DNA from: an uncultured Oscillospiraceae bacterium
GTDB lineage: Bacteria; Bacillota; Clostridia; Oscillospirales; Acutalibacteraceae
Length of the DNA: 64,000 bases
Direction of reading: 5' to 3'
Assembly: GCA_959601025.1 (NCBI GenBank)
Contig: CAUGOD010000002.1
Span: 1-64,000 of the forward strand
In this document: piece after piece, positions 34,591 through 43,362 of the stretch
How the letters are laid out: every line of letters begins with the position of its first letter
Numbering within the stretch: the stretch's first letter is position 1
Notes under the pieces: model-generated
Seen by the model: only the letters and a program-made list of their open reading frames with translations
The model's database searches: none
Told to the model about the DNA's origin: nothing
Position numbers and translations under genes: made by a program

Positions 34591-34593
34591 GCT
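34553..34593 (-). promoter_or_regulatory. Duplicate promoter-operator block before the GDPD fragment
   Basis: GTGCTATATA and the 31-base block shared with 34,206-34,236 are present. AGCATGTTTTGG lies here 37 bases before the -10, that is 21 bases (two helical turns) closer than in the two sister promoters. Confidence 0.45.
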
Positions 34594-34650
34594 GTTGTTT
34601 ATGTAAATTAAGCGAAATATATGATACTTCTTGGCGAATCCTTTGATTTC

Positions 34651-35493
34651 TTATTCCGCATTCTGTTTTTTTCGATAGCCGGAGGCGGAAACCTGAAATT
34701 TCCGCTTAAACGCCCGAAAGAAGGCGGAATAGCTCTCAAAGCCGGAACGGTGGGCGATCTCCAGCAGGGGAAGGCGGGTTTCGTTCAGCAGCTTCTGCGC
34801 CCGTTCCAGCCGCAGGGAAAGAATATAGTCGGTCAGAGACAGTCCCACGGTTTCCTTAAACAGGGTAGAGAGATAGCAGCGGTTGAGGTTCAACTGCTCC
34901 GCCAGCCCGGCGACCGAGAGGGGACCGGTGAAATTGGAGGCGATGAATTCCTTTGCCATGTGTACGTAGGCGTTTTCCGACCGGTACGCCGTCCGGTAAT
35001 TTTTCTCCTCCGGCGCCGGCTGATAATACGCGCCCAGCAGCCGAAGGGAGCATTCCTCGCTTAGAAAGCCCAAAACCGGCGCGTCCAGCAGCTGCTCCCG
35101 CACCTGGCAGACCGTCCGGAGAAGGGGAACGTCTCCCAGCTCCGCCGTCCAGCGGCCCCCGGAGAAAACGGTCTTTTCCAGATAGCGCGGGACGTCCTGC
35201 CCCCGCAGGCCGAAATAGCAATAGGACCACGGCGTTTCCGGGTCCGCGCAGTAGACGACGGAGTCGCCCGGCCGGAGCAGGAAGCTCTTTCCCGCCGCCA
35301 GCCGCCGGACCGCGCCCTTCCGAGCGACCGTTCCGCAGCCGTCGAGGATGAAATGGAACAGGTAATAATCCCGCGCGGCCGGCCCGCAGCGCCAGCCCGG
35401 AGGGCACTGGTGCCAGCCGAGATGATCCAGATACAGCCTTCCCTCCTCCGGCGCGCGCAGGGGGAGAAATTCGTGAGCGGTGGGCGTTTTCAT
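34651..35493 (-). CDS. AraC-family transcriptional regulator
   Basis: AAGGGGG precedes MKTPTAHEFLPL; 280 residues. The N-terminal cupin-like sensor has YYLFHFILDGCGTV and GKSFLLRPGDSVVYCAD. The C-terminal pair of helix-turn-helix motifs (180-275) has LAEQLNLNRCYLSTLFKETVGLSLTDYI and SYSAFFRAFKRKFQVSASGYRKK. It is encoded divergently from the GH31 gene and lies upstream of the surface-protein operon, a classic place for a local glycan-responsive activator. Its own promoter is strong and constitutive-looking. Confidence 0.85.
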   Translation of the reverse strand: MKTPTAHEFLPLRAPEEGRLYLDHLGWHQCPPGWRCGPAARDYYLFHFILDGCGTVARKGAVRRLAAGKSFLLRPGDSVVYCADPETPWSYCYFGLRGQDVPRYLEKTVFSGGRWTAELGDVPLLRTVCQVREQLLDAPVLGFLSEECSLRLLGAYYQPAPEEKNYRTAYRSENAYVHMAKEFIASNFTGPLSVAGLAEQLNLNRCYLSTLFKETVGLSLTDYILSLRLERAQKLLNETRLPLLEIAHRSGFESYSAFFRAFKRKFQVSASGYRKKQNAE

Positions 35494-35542
35494 AAGGAGA
35501 CCCCCTTACCGGCCGAAGCCGCGTCGGCCATGTGGTAGTTCC

Positions 35543-35570
35543 AGTATAGCGGAACGCCGGAGGATGTCAA
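35543..35570 (-). promoter_or_regulatory. Sigma-70 promoter of the AraC gene
   Basis: TTGACA and TATACT on the minus strand with a 16-base spacer, 50 bases upstream of the AraC start. The remaining divergent region to 35,768 shows no second clear promoter for the GH31 gene. Confidence 0.7.
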
Positions 35571-35768
35571 ATATTTTCTTTCTCAAGAGAATTCCCTGTA
35601 AAAAACTAACGAAACGCAATATTATGGCAACATCTGATGATGGAGGAAACGGGGCGGATGTGCTATGGTACAGGTGTCCGGCCGGTTCTGTACGCTCTGC
35701 CGCTCCGCTTTCAGGGATAGCAGATCCGGCCCGCTGTACGTCACATGGAATACAAGGATAAAGAAAGG

Positions 35769-37826
35769 ATGAAAATTACCGTGACCGCTATGACCGCAAT
35801 GCCCGCATCGTTTGAAAAACCGGCCAACGGCCTGTACCGGCGCCGCTTCCCGGGCGAGGGCCCCCGGCTCCTGGACTATGCGCGGCCGCCGCGCTGGGAG
35901 GCGCTCGCCGCCCTGCCGGACGACGCCCTCCCCTTTGCGCTGGAGGAGATCGACATTTCCGTCGTCGGAAACCGCACGGTGATCCGCGTCCCCTGTGAAG
36001 GGGATGAGATGCTCTTCGGGCTGGGGCTGCAGTTCAAGACCGTCAACCAGCGAGGGCGGGTGTTCCACCTGCGCACCGACCACTATACCGGGCTGGACAA
36101 CGGCCGCGCCCATGCCCCCGCGCCGCTTTATATCGCGGAAAGCGGCTACGGGGTATTTCTGGACTGCGCCGAGGAGGTCTCGGTCTATGTCGGGACGGCC
36201 CAGCGGGCGGACGCCGCCCGCAAGGCCCCGGTCAAAAACCGGAACGCGGATAAAACCTGGGCGGCGGTCCCCGACAGCGGGTATGTGGAGATATCCTTCC
36301 CGGGGGACAGCGCCGATCTGTACCTGTTTACCGGGAAAAGGCCGCTGACCGCTGTCCAGCGGTACAATCTCCTGTGCGGCGGCGGCTGCCTGCCGCCCCG
36401 GTGGGGGTTGGGCTTCTGGCACCGCACCCATACCCTGTTCACAGCGGAGGACGCGCTGCGGGAAGCGGACGAGTTCGCCGCGCGGGATATCCCGCTGGAC
36501 GTGCTCGGGCTGGAGCCGGGCTGGCAGAGCGCCGCCTACCCCTGCTCCTTCGTCTGGGACGAGGGCCGTTTCCCCGACCCGGCCGGCTTCCTGAAGGAGG
36601 CGGGGGAGCGCGGACTCCGGGTGAACCTGTGGACCCACGCCTACCTCTCTCCGGATTCGCCCCTTATGCCGGAGGTGGAGGACGGCTGTGGTTCCCACGA
36701 GGTCTGGTGCGGCCGTGTTCCCGACCTGTCCCTGCCCGCCGTGCGGGACGCGTACCGGGAATTCTTCCGGAAAACCCATGTCGCCCCGGGCGCGGCAGGG
36801 TATAAGCTGGACGAATGCGACGGCTTCGATTTTTATCTCTGGCCGGATCATGCCACTTTTCCGTCCGGGCTTTCGGGCGTGCAGATGCGCCAGCTTTACG
36901 CCCTGATGCTGGAAAGCCTGACGGATGAGCTGTTCCGGGAGGAAAACCGGCGAACCTATGGGCTGATCCGCGCCTCCAACGCCGGTTCCTCCGCCTATCC
37001 GTATGTGATTTACAGCGACTGCTACGACTTCCGGGAATTCCTTACCGCCCTGACCAACGCCTCCTTTATTGGGCAGCTCTGGGTTCCGGAGGTGCGCTCC
37101 GCGGATTCGGCGGAGGAATGGGTACGGCGCTTCCAGCTGGTCTGCCTGTCCCCGCTGGCGATGCTGAACGCGTGGTTCTCCTCCCTCAAGCCCTGGTCCT
37201 TCCCGGAGGTGACCGGCTGTGTCCGGGACGCGCTCCTTTTGCGGAAGGCGCTGGTCCCATACCTTTACGCCGCGTTTTATCGCTATTACTCCGAAGGGGT
37301 GCCGCCGGTGCGCTCCCTGCACCTGGATTTTGCCCTGCACGACGCGGGCAGCCGGCTTCGCGCGGGAGCGGAAGGGGATGTGTTCTATCCCACCGACAGC
37401 CTGCACGCGATCGACGACCAGTTTATGCTGGGGGACTGTCTGCTGGCCGCCCCGATGTTCCCAGGGACCTCTTCCCGGCGGGTGGCGCTGCCGGCCGGCC
37501 GGTGGTACGATTTCTATACCGGCGGCTATGCCGGCGGCGACGAGGTGATTACCGTCGAAGCCCCTTTGGAAAAGATTCCGCTTTTCGTGCGGGACGGCGG
37601 CGTCCTTCCCCTGCTGGAGGGGGAGAAGCTGGAGGTTCGGTATTACGGCCGGGCGGACGGCGCGATCGACCTGCTCTGCGACAACGACGAGACGTTTGAC
37701 CTGGAAAAAGGCGCTTACCGGAAAATCCGCCTGACGGTGGAAAACGGGCAGCTGCGGGAGGAATGCCTCCACGACGGCTACCCGGATACCCTTCCCCCGC
37801 GCGTTTTCCGCCCGATGGGGAAATAA
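35769..37826 (+). CDS. GH31-family alpha-glycosidase
   Basis: An AAGGATAAAGAAAGG stretch favours MKITVTAMTAMP as the start (685 residues). An N-terminal beta domain (GDEMLFGLGLQFKTVN) precedes the barrel. GYKLDECDGFDFYLW carries the presumed nucleophile Asp of the family's K-D-x-x-E/G strand, and YSDCYDFREF supplies the likely acid-base Asp. PPRWGLGFW, LDVLGLEPGWQ and GRWYDFYTGGYAGG are further GH31 marks. There is no signal peptide, so it should act on imported sugars, releasing alpha-linked glucose, xylose or galactose. It is transcribed alone and opposite to the locus, next to a divergent AraC gene. Confidence 0.85.
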   Translation: MKITVTAMTAMPASFEKPANGLYRRRFPGEGPRLLDYARPPRWEALAALPDDALPFALEEIDISVVGNRTVIRVPCEGDEMLFGLGLQFKTVNQRGRVFHLRTDHYTGLDNGRAHAPAPLYIAESGYGVFLDCAEEVSVYVGTAQRADAARKAPVKNRNADKTWAAVPDSGYVEISFPGDSADLYLFTGKRPLTAVQRYNLLCGGGCLPPRWGLGFWHRTHTLFTAEDALREADEFAARDIPLDVLGLEPGWQSAAYPCSFVWDEGRFPDPAGFLKEAGERGLRVNLWTHAYLSPDSPLMPEVEDGCGSHEVWCGRVPDLSLPAVRDAYREFFRKTHVAPGAAGYKLDECDGFDFYLWPDHATFPSGLSGVQMRQLYALMLESLTDELFREENRRTYGLIRASNAGSSAYPYVIYSDCYDFREFLTALTNASFIGQLWVPEVRSADSAEEWVRRFQLVCLSPLAMLNAWFSSLKPWSFPEVTGCVRDALLLRKALVPYLYAAFYRYYSEGVPPVRSLHLDFALHDAGSRLRAGAEGDVFYPTDSLHAIDDQFMLGDCLLAAPMFPGTSSRRVALPAGRWYDFYTGGYAGGDEVITVEAPLEKIPLFVRDGGVLPLLEGEKLEVRYYGRADGAIDLLCDNDETFDLEKGAYRKIRLTVENGQLREECLHDGYPDTLPPRVFRPMGK

Positions 37827-37844
37827 GGGCAGGAAAAGCCAAAC

Positions 37845-37886
37845 AAAAAAGCAGGAGGCGGCATCCATTCGGATGCGGCCTCCTGC
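37845..37886 (-). terminator. Terminator of the biotin operon
   Basis: GCAGGAGGC...GCATCC pairs with GGATGC...GCCTCCTGC around a short loop, followed on the minus strand by TTTTTTG. It lies just after the bioD stop and may also stop GH31 transcription. Confidence 0.7.
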
Positions 37887-37890
37887 CTGT

Positions 37891-38619
37891 CTATACCGTT
37901 GCCGCCGGGGAAAGAAGCACGGCCGGGTCGAGCGGCAGCGTCCGTGCGCCCTCCTCCACACAGGCGAGGACCGGCAGACCGGTCAGCCGTTCGATCATCC
38001 GCCGGTTGTCCTCGTGCATCGTGTCGCCGGGTCGAAAGCCGTTCAGGAAAAAGCCCACGGTTCGGAAGCCGTTTGCGCGGGCGTATTCCGCCGTCAGCAC
38101 CGCCGCGTTGATGCTCCCCAGCCCGGAGGGGGCGACGATCAGGAGGGGGAAGCCGGTCAGGCGGATCACGTCGGCCAGCATCAGGAGCGCGTCCCCGTCC
38201 CGCAGGGGGCAGACGATCCCGCCGCTCCCCTCGGCCGCGACAAAGGGAAAGCGGGCCGCCGCCCGGCGGAAGGCGGCCTCCACCACGGCAAGCTCGACGG
38301 GCCGCCCCTCCAGCCGGGCGGCCAGATGGGGGGAGAGGGCTTCCCGGTAGATGTACGGCACGAATTCCGCCGGGTCGCCCGGAATACCCGCCGTGCGGTA
38401 CACCTCCGCCGCGTCGCCGGGGATCAGCCGGCCGGAGCCGTCGTCCGCCGGTTCCGCCCCGCTGAGGGCGGCCTTAAAATAGCCCGCGTCGATCCCCTGC
38501 TCCCGCAGCCGCTTGACCAGCAGGGCGGTCACGTAGGTTTTCCCCACGTCGGTGCCGGTGCCGGTTACAAAACCCCCCCGCGGCTGAGGGGAAAAGGCAT
38601 TTTCGTTCATTTCGTGCAT
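37891..38619 (-). CDS. bioD: Dethiobiotin synthetase
   Basis: The 242-residue product has the P-loop GFVTGTGTDVGKTYVTALL, followed by YFKAALSG and VAAEGSGGIVCPL, all typical of BioD. It catalyses ATP-dependent ureido-ring closure on 7,8-diaminopelargonate to give dethiobiotin. The ATG lies inside the end of bioB (13-base overlap) behind GGGGAG, so translation is coupled. It is the last gene of birA-bioY-bioB-bioD. Confidence 0.9.
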   Translation of the reverse strand: MHEMNENAFSPQPRGGFVTGTGTDVGKTYVTALLVKRLREQGIDAGYFKAALSGAEPADDGSGRLIPGDAAEVYRTAGIPGDPAEFVPYIYREALSPHLAARLEGRPVELAVVEAAFRRAAARFPFVAAEGSGGIVCPLRDGDALLMLADVIRLTGFPLLIVAPSGLGSINAAVLTAEYARANGFRTVGFFLNGFRPGDTMHEDNRRMIERLTGLPVLACVEEGARTLPLDPAVLLSPAATV

Positions 38620-39605
38620 ACCTTGCTCCCCTCGTCCGCCTCGGCTACCTCGAAGCCCAGCTCCCGCACCATGGCTTTGTCCTCGTCGATCCCGACGCCG
38701 GCGGTGGTGAGCATATCCCCGGTGATGGCGGCGTTCGCTCCCGCGCGGAACACCCGCCGCCCCCGGTCGGGGAGCAGGCCCCGACCGCCCGCAAGGCGGA
38801 TTTCCGCTTCCGGCAGAAGGAAGCGGAAAACGGCGGCGGCCCGGCAAACCTCCTCCTCGGAAAGGATGGGCCGTCCGGCGAGCGGGGTGCCGGGGATGGG
38901 ATTCAGCACATTGAGCGGAACCGAGCGGATGCCCAGTTCCCGCAGCTCCAGCGCCAGGTCCACCCGGTCCTCCTCTGTTTCCCCCAGCCCGAGGATGCCG
39001 CCGCTGCATACCCGCAGCCCGGCCCGCTGCGCGTCCCGGATGGTACGGAGCTTATCATCGTAGGTGTGGGTGGTGCAGATGGAGGGAAAAAAGCGGCGGG
39101 AGGTCTCTAGGTTATTGTGGTACCGGGTGACGCCGGCTTCTTTCAGGGCGCGGAGCTGTTCGTAGGTCAGCAGGCCATGGGAGGCGCAGAGCGCGATGCC
39201 GCCCGCGTCCCGCATCCGGCGGTAGCTTTCGCACAGCGTGGCGGTTTCCCCGTCGCTCAGGCGGCGGCCGGAGGTGACCACCGAATACCGCAGAACCCCT
39301 TTGCGGGCGTTGTATGCCGCGCCCTCCAGCAGCTGGTCCCCGTCCAGCAGGGGATAGCTTTCCACCCCGGCGGGGTAATGACAGGACTGGGCGCAGTACC
39401 GGCAATCCTCCGTACACCGACCGCTTTTGCCGTTGACGATGGTGCACAGGTCGAAGCGGTTCCCGCAGAAGCGCGCCCGCAGCTCGTCCGCCGCCGAGAA
39501 AAGCGCGTCCGGTTCTCCCGTCCGCAGCAGGGCGAGCGCATCGTCCCGGGTCAGGGATTCCCCGTCCAGCACCTTGTTTTTACAGGCCGTGATCGTATTC
39601 GTCAT
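38607..39605 (-). CDS. bioB: Biotin synthase
   Basis: A radical SAM enzyme of 332 residues that inserts sulfur into dethiobiotin. The CxxxCxxC motif appears as CTEDCRYCAQS. YHNNLETS, GLRVCSGGILGLGET and NVLNPIPGTPL are standard BioB segments, and GGRGLLPD carries the Arg that binds the [2Fe-2S] cluster. AAGGGAG precedes the ATG of MTNTITACKNK. It lies 28 bases after bioY. Confidence 0.95.
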   Translation of the reverse strand: MTNTITACKNKVLDGESLTRDDALALLRTGEPDALFSAADELRARFCGNRFDLCTIVNGKSGRCTEDCRYCAQSCHYPAGVESYPLLDGDQLLEGAAYNARKGVLRYSVVTSGRRLSDGETATLCESYRRMRDAGGIALCASHGLLTYEQLRALKEAGVTRYHNNLETSRRFFPSICTTHTYDDKLRTIRDAQRAGLRVCSGGILGLGETEEDRVDLALELRELGIRSVPLNVLNPIPGTPLAGRPILSEEEVCRAAAVFRFLLPEAEIRLAGGRGLLPDRGRRVFRAGANAAITGDMLTTAGVGIDEDKAMVRELGFEVAEADEGSKVCTK

Positions 39606-39633
39606 AGCGTTTTCTCCCTTTCCGCGTGGGTGT

Positions 39634-40221
39634 TCAGCCGAGATACCGGCCGATTTTCGCCCGGTCCAGCTGGCGGCCGGCCAGCGCGGCCACCGCGCAG
39701 AGCAGGAGGTCGCCCGGCATATCCAGCGGGAAGCAGGACAGCAGGATGATCCACAGGGAGGCGGGCGTGCCAAGATAGAAGTTCAGGATACAGTATTTAT
39801 ACGCGATCCCGATTGCATAGGTCACGACAAAGCCGCCGAGGGCCGCCAGAAAAAAGGAAAGCCAGGTTGATTTCCGCATCCGGCGGCGGAGGACGCCGGT
39901 GACGAAAGCGGCGGCAATGAAACCGAGCAGGTAGCCGAAGCTGGGACGGACGACATACCCGATCCCGCCGCCCGCGGCGAAGATCGGCGCCCCGACCAGC
40001 CCCAGCGCGACATAGACCGCGACCGACAGCGCGCCCAGCTTCGGGCCGAGCAGTATCCCCGCGAGCACCACGAAGAAAAACTGCAGGGTAAAATAATCCA
40101 TAAAGGGTACCGGAATCTGGATGAACGCGCCCACCGCCACCAGCGCGGTGAACAGGGCGCAGAGCGCGAGATGGACGGTGGAAAGCCGTCGGCTGGATTT
40201 TTTAACAGCGTTGTTTTCCAT
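39634..40221 (-). CDS. bioY: Biotin transporter substrate-binding (S) component
   Basis: A 195-residue membrane protein with six hydrophobic spans. VGAFIQIPVP, FFVVLAGILLGPKLGALSV and the FAAGGGIGYVVRPSFGYLLGF segment are BioY hallmarks. It captures biotin for an ECF module, which is not encoded here. Its place in a biosynthetic operon means the cell can switch between uptake and finishing dethiobiotin. Confidence 0.95.
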   Translation of the reverse strand: MENNAVKKSSRRLSTVHLALCALFTALVAVGAFIQIPVPFMDYFTLQFFFVVLAGILLGPKLGALSVAVYVALGLVGAPIFAAGGGIGYVVRPSFGYLLGFIAAAFVTGVLRRRMRKSTWLSFFLAALGGFVVTYAIGIAYKYCILNFYLGTPASLWIILLSCFPLDMPGDLLLCAVAALAGRQLDRAKIGRYLG

Positions 40222-40263
40222 AACGAAGCGTTCCTTTCTATTGAGCTTTCCGAGGACGGGCCG

Positions 40264-41229
40264 TCACAGGGCGGAACCGACGACCGAGACCTCCCCGGCC
40301 TTCAGGACGATCCGCCCGCCGCCGGTTTCCACCAGCAGACGGCCCTCGTCGTCGATCGCCGCGGCCCGGCCGCGCCGCAGCGCGTCCCCCTGCCGGAAGG
40401 CGATCTCTTTTCCGAGGATCAGGGAGCGGGCGCGGTATTCCTCCATCAGGGCGGGGGAGGACAGATTCTCCGCCAGCCGGAAAAGCTCCGCGGCGATGCG
40501 GGCGGCCAGCTCGTTGCGGGTGATCTGTCCCGGCTGCAGGGAGCCGGCGACGCCGGCCAGCTCATCGGGGAAATCCGTCGTCCGGAGGTTGACGCCGATG
40601 CCCACGATCACCGCCTCCGCCATCCCGCTTTCAAAATCGCTGATCGCTTCGGTGAGAATGCCGCTGATCTTCCGCCCATCCAGAAACAGGTCGTTTACCC
40701 ACTTGATCTCCGGGCGCTTGCCGGTCAGCGCTTCCGCCGCGCGGCAGACGGCCACCGCCGCCGCCACGGTTACCGGCAGCGCGTCCTGCAGGGTGCTGTC
40801 CGGACGCAGCAGGACGCTCATATACAGGCCGGTCCCCGCGGGGGAGTAAAAGCTCCGGCCCCGGCGGCCCCGTCCGGCGGTCTGCTTCTCCGCCAGCACC
40901 AGCGTGCGGTGGGGCGCTCCCTCGGCCGCCAGCCGTTTAGCGGCGGAATTGGTGGAATCCACCGTTTGCAGCACCGTGACCGGGCTGTCCCGGTATTTCT
41001 CCGGCAGGTAGAGCGCCACTCCCTGCGCCGAGAGTACGTCGGTATCCGGCGCCAGCCGGTATCCCCGGTTCCGCACCGCCTCGATGCGGTAGCCGTCCTC
41101 CTGCAGGCTGCGGACCGCTTTCCATACCGCCGCGCGGGTAATATGCAGCGTGTCGGCCAGTTCCTGGCCCGAAACCGCCCGGTCCCGGTTTTCCTCCAGT
41201 ACCCGGATCAATACGTCCTTTGTCGACAT
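40264..41229 (-). CDS. birA: Biotin operon repressor / biotin-[acetyl-CoA carboxylase] ligase
   Basis: The bifunctional form: residues 1-65 are a winged helix (GQELADTLHITRAAVWKAVRSLQEDGYRIEAV), followed by the ligase with TVDSTNSAAKRLA, the biotin loop AGRGRRGRSFYSP and IKWVNDLFLDGRKISGIL. The C-terminal SH3-like domain is present. It biotinylates carboxylases and represses its own operon when biotin is plentiful. It is the first gene, and the operator lies 45 bases upstream of the start. Confidence 0.95.
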   Translation of the reverse strand: MSTKDVLIRVLEENRDRAVSGQELADTLHITRAAVWKAVRSLQEDGYRIEAVRNRGYRLAPDTDVLSAQGVALYLPEKYRDSPVTVLQTVDSTNSAAKRLAAEGAPHRTLVLAEKQTAGRGRRGRSFYSPAGTGLYMSVLLRPDSTLQDALPVTVAAAVAVCRAAEALTGKRPEIKWVNDLFLDGRKISGILTEAISDFESGMAEAVIVGIGVNLRTTDFPDELAGVAGSLQPGQITRNELAARIAAELFRLAENLSSPALMEEYRARSLILGKEIAFRQGDALRRGRAAAIDDEGRLLVETGGGRIVLKAGEVSVVGSAL

Positions 41230-41273
41230 GCCCGCGCCCCCTTTCCGGGAAAGTATACCACCTTTCCACTTAT

Positions 41274-41305
41274 TTGTAAACCATTTTTAAAAATCAAGTT
41301 TACAA
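41274..41305 (-). promoter_or_regulatory. BirA operator
   Basis: TTGTAAACC and AGTTTACAA are separated by exactly 14 bases, matching the Firmicutes BirA box (TTGTNAACC-N14/15-GGTTNACAA). It is just upstream of birA, as expected for autoregulation of the birA-bioYBD transcript. Confidence 0.85.
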
Positions 41306-41353
41306 TAAGGCGGAACGGCGGATTTCCAACCGATGCAGCGGCATATTTTTCTG

Positions 41354-41385
41354 CAAAAAAAGCGACATGGAAACCTCCATGCCGC
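41354..41385 (-). terminator. Terminator of the ACT-domain gene
   Basis: A GCGGCATGG/CCATGTCGC stem followed on the minus strand by seven T. It lies 26 bases after the stop and insulates the biotin operon. Confidence 0.65.
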
Positions 41386-41410
41386 TCAGCTTCTATATGG
41401 TTTACGTTCG

Positions 41411-41842
41411 TTACATCGCGTAAATGCGGTCGCTGTCCAGAATTTCTATCCCGTTTTTCCGCAGGACCTCGATCGCCGCGTCATTGTTCTCCACCCGGAG
41501 GATGACGCAGGCGCGCCCCTCGTCCCGGGAGATAAAGGCGTACATGTACTCCACGTCGATCGCCGCGTTGGCCAGCGCCTTCATCGCGACGGCGAATCCG
41601 CCGGGCTGGTCGGGAATGCCGACGGCAATCACGTTGGTCAGGGAAACGGTCAGGCCGGCGGCCTTTAGCGCGGCTTCCGCTTCATCGGGCTTATTTACGA
41701 TCAGGCGGAGGATGCCAAAATCCGTGGTGTCCGCAATAGACAGGGCGCGGATGTCGATCCCCGCGGCGGCGATCACAGCGGTGATTTCCGCCAGCCGGCC
41801 GGATTTATTTTCCACAAAAATGGAGATTTGCTTAATGGACAT
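41411..41842 (-). CDS. Double ACT-domain protein
   Basis: 143 residues made of two ACT folds (MSIKQISIFVENKSGRLAEITAVIAAAGIDIRALSIAD; VIAVGIPDQPGGFAVAMKALANAAIDVEYMYAFI). Such stand-alone proteins bind small ligands, usually amino acids, and occur near phenylacetate-CoA ligase or amino-acid genes in other Clostridia. No such partner is here. It is monocistronic between two repeat or terminator elements. The ligand is not predictable. Confidence 0.8.
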   Translation of the reverse strand: MSIKQISIFVENKSGRLAEITAVIAAAGIDIRALSIADTTDFGILRLIVNKPDEAEAALKAAGLTVSLTNVIAVGIPDQPGGFAVAMKALANAAIDVEYMYAFISRDEGRACVILRVENNDAAIEVLRKNGIEILDSDRIYAM

Positions 41843-41993
41843 ACAAAAAGCCTCCCTTTGTCAGTTTTTTATTTTTCCGGGCGGCGCTCCGGCGCAGCAG
41901 AAGATTCTGTGCGTAAAGCGCGGCTTTTCCAGACATACTAAAACGATGCAGCCGGCCGTCCCGCTGAAACGCGGGAGACGACGCGGGGGCCAA

Positions 41994-42063
41994 GCGCCGC
42001 CTGGCCTGCTTCTCTGCCAGCGCTCTCCGGCGGCGCTTTTGAGAAATGCTGTCGCATTTCTCC
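41994..42063. repeat. Palindromic intergenic repeat, copy 1
   Basis: A unit made of a CGCCGCC...CCGGCGGCG palindrome with an internal TTCTCTGCCAGCGCT, then TTGAGAAATGC-ATTTCTCC. Related copies lie at 42,083 and 43,491. This copy has a degenerate second stem. Confidence 0.7.
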
Positions 42064-42082
42064 GAAACGTCTGCATACCGTA

Positions 42083-42154
42083 ACGCCGCCTGGCCGGGTT
42101 CTCTGCCAACGCTTTCCGGCGGCGCTTTTGAGAAATACCTGCCGGTATTTCTCC
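42083..42154. repeat. Palindromic intergenic repeat, copy 2
   Basis: CGCCGCCTGGCC...CCGGCGGCG, followed by the perfect stem GAGAAATACC/GGTATTTCTC and, just beyond, CATTATATCATAGCGCCGC. Similar modules are in copies 1 and 3. Confidence 0.75.
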
Positions 42155-42213
42155 TTGCTGTCATTATATCATAGCGCCGCGGGGCGGACAAGAGGGAGAT
42201 TGAACGCCCCGGA

Positions 42214-43320
42214 CTATTTCACGAAAAGAGAGCGGAACAGCGCGGCGGCGTTATCCGGTGTGAAGCCGCCGGGGGTGCGGGTGAAATTTTTCAGTCCTTC
42301 CCAGCGTTCGGCATACCCGGCGATCTGTTCCTCCGTCATGGTCACGTCGTACCGGATCAGCGCGTCCAGCGAGGCGAACAGACGATCCCGGCCGCCGCAG
42401 AGAGCGAAAAGCCGCTCCGCCCGGTCGGGGGCGTATTTCTCCGCCCGGCGGAGAAGGGCGGGCAGGAAGGCCGCGCAGGCCATCCCATGGGGAACGCCGT
42501 ATTCCTCTGTAAGAATGTAACCCAGCGGATGGGGAAAGGCCGTGCCGCAGGCGTTGAGTACCATCCCGGCCCAAAGGGAGCCGTAGTACAGCCTCTCCCG
42601 CATCCCGGCGCCGGGGAGTCCGTCGTTTTCCGCCAGCCAGTGCAGGCCGCCTGAGACCATGGTCAGCGCCCGCTCCCCAAAGGCGGCGCTTACGTCGCCG
42701 CAGCCGGGGGAAAGCCAGCCCTCCGCCACATGGGAGAAAGCGTCCAGCGCGGTGGAAACCGTGGTTTCCCGGGAAGAGGAGTGGGTATAGCGGGGATCGG
42801 CGAACACATACCGGGCATAGCACTGCGGGTGGGTGACGCTCTTCTTGCGTTTCTCCCGGTCCAGCGTGAGGACGGCGACCGCGCTTACCTCGCTGCCGGT
42901 GCCGGCGGTGGTTCCCACCAGCGCCAGGGGAAGGGAGGGACGGCGGAGCTGTCCCGCCATCAGCTCATAGCCCTTGGTGGCATTGTTGCCGGCGAGCCAG
43001 GCGGCCGCCTTGGCCGCGTCCATCACGGAGCCGCCGCCGATGCCGACGATAAACTCGGATCGGCAGGTTTCCGCCGTGAAGGCCGCGGCCTGGCACTGGG
43101 AAAGCAGCGGATTGGCGCTGACACCGGGAAAAACCGTCGCGTCTACGCCGGCGGCTTCCAGCGTGTTCAGCATATCGTCCAGCGCGCCGCTCTCTTTGGC
43201 GGCATGGGCGCCGGTGATCACCAGGCAGCGCCGCCCCAGCCCCCGCAGCCGGGAGCCCTCCTTTTTGACGCAGCCCTCGCCGCTGAAAGCCTGTACCGGC
43301 ATGTGGAATGTAAAATCCAT
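42214..43320 (-). CDS. Iron-containing alcohol dehydrogenase
   Basis: A group-III (Fe-type) alcohol dehydrogenase of 368 residues. The nucleotide-binding GIGGGSVMDAAKAAAW and the family segment VGTTAGTGSEVSAVAVL are clear. Metal ligands are expected from DAFSHVAEGWLSP and from FPHPLGYILTEEYGVPHGMACA, with its two His. It would reduce an aldehyde or ketone with NAD(P)H during fermentation. It is monocistronic, flanked on both sides by the palindromic repeats, with three 20-base repeats in its leader. Confidence 0.85.
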   Translation of the reverse strand: MDFTFHMPVQAFSGEGCVKKEGSRLRGLGRRCLVITGAHAAKESGALDDMLNTLEAAGVDATVFPGVSANPLLSQCQAAAFTAETCRSEFIVGIGGGSVMDAAKAAAWLAGNNATKGYELMAGQLRRPSLPLALVGTTAGTGSEVSAVAVLTLDREKRKKSVTHPQCYARYVFADPRYTHSSSRETTVSTALDAFSHVAEGWLSPGCGDVSAAFGERALTMVSGGLHWLAENDGLPGAGMRERLYYGSLWAGMVLNACGTAFPHPLGYILTEEYGVPHGMACAAFLPALLRRAEKYAPDRAERLFALCGGRDRLFASLDALIRYDVTMTEEQIAGYAERWEGLKNFTRTPGGFTPDNAAALFRSLFVK

Positions 43321-43362
43321 CTGTTTTCATCCTTCCTGACGGGGAGAAACAGCAAAGCACGG

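Noticed and set aside
41832..42191. Small minus-strand frames over the intergenic repeats (for example RYFSKAPPESVGREPG)
   Set aside because: They only translate the palindromic repeat modules. No ribosome site or conserved protein is seen.
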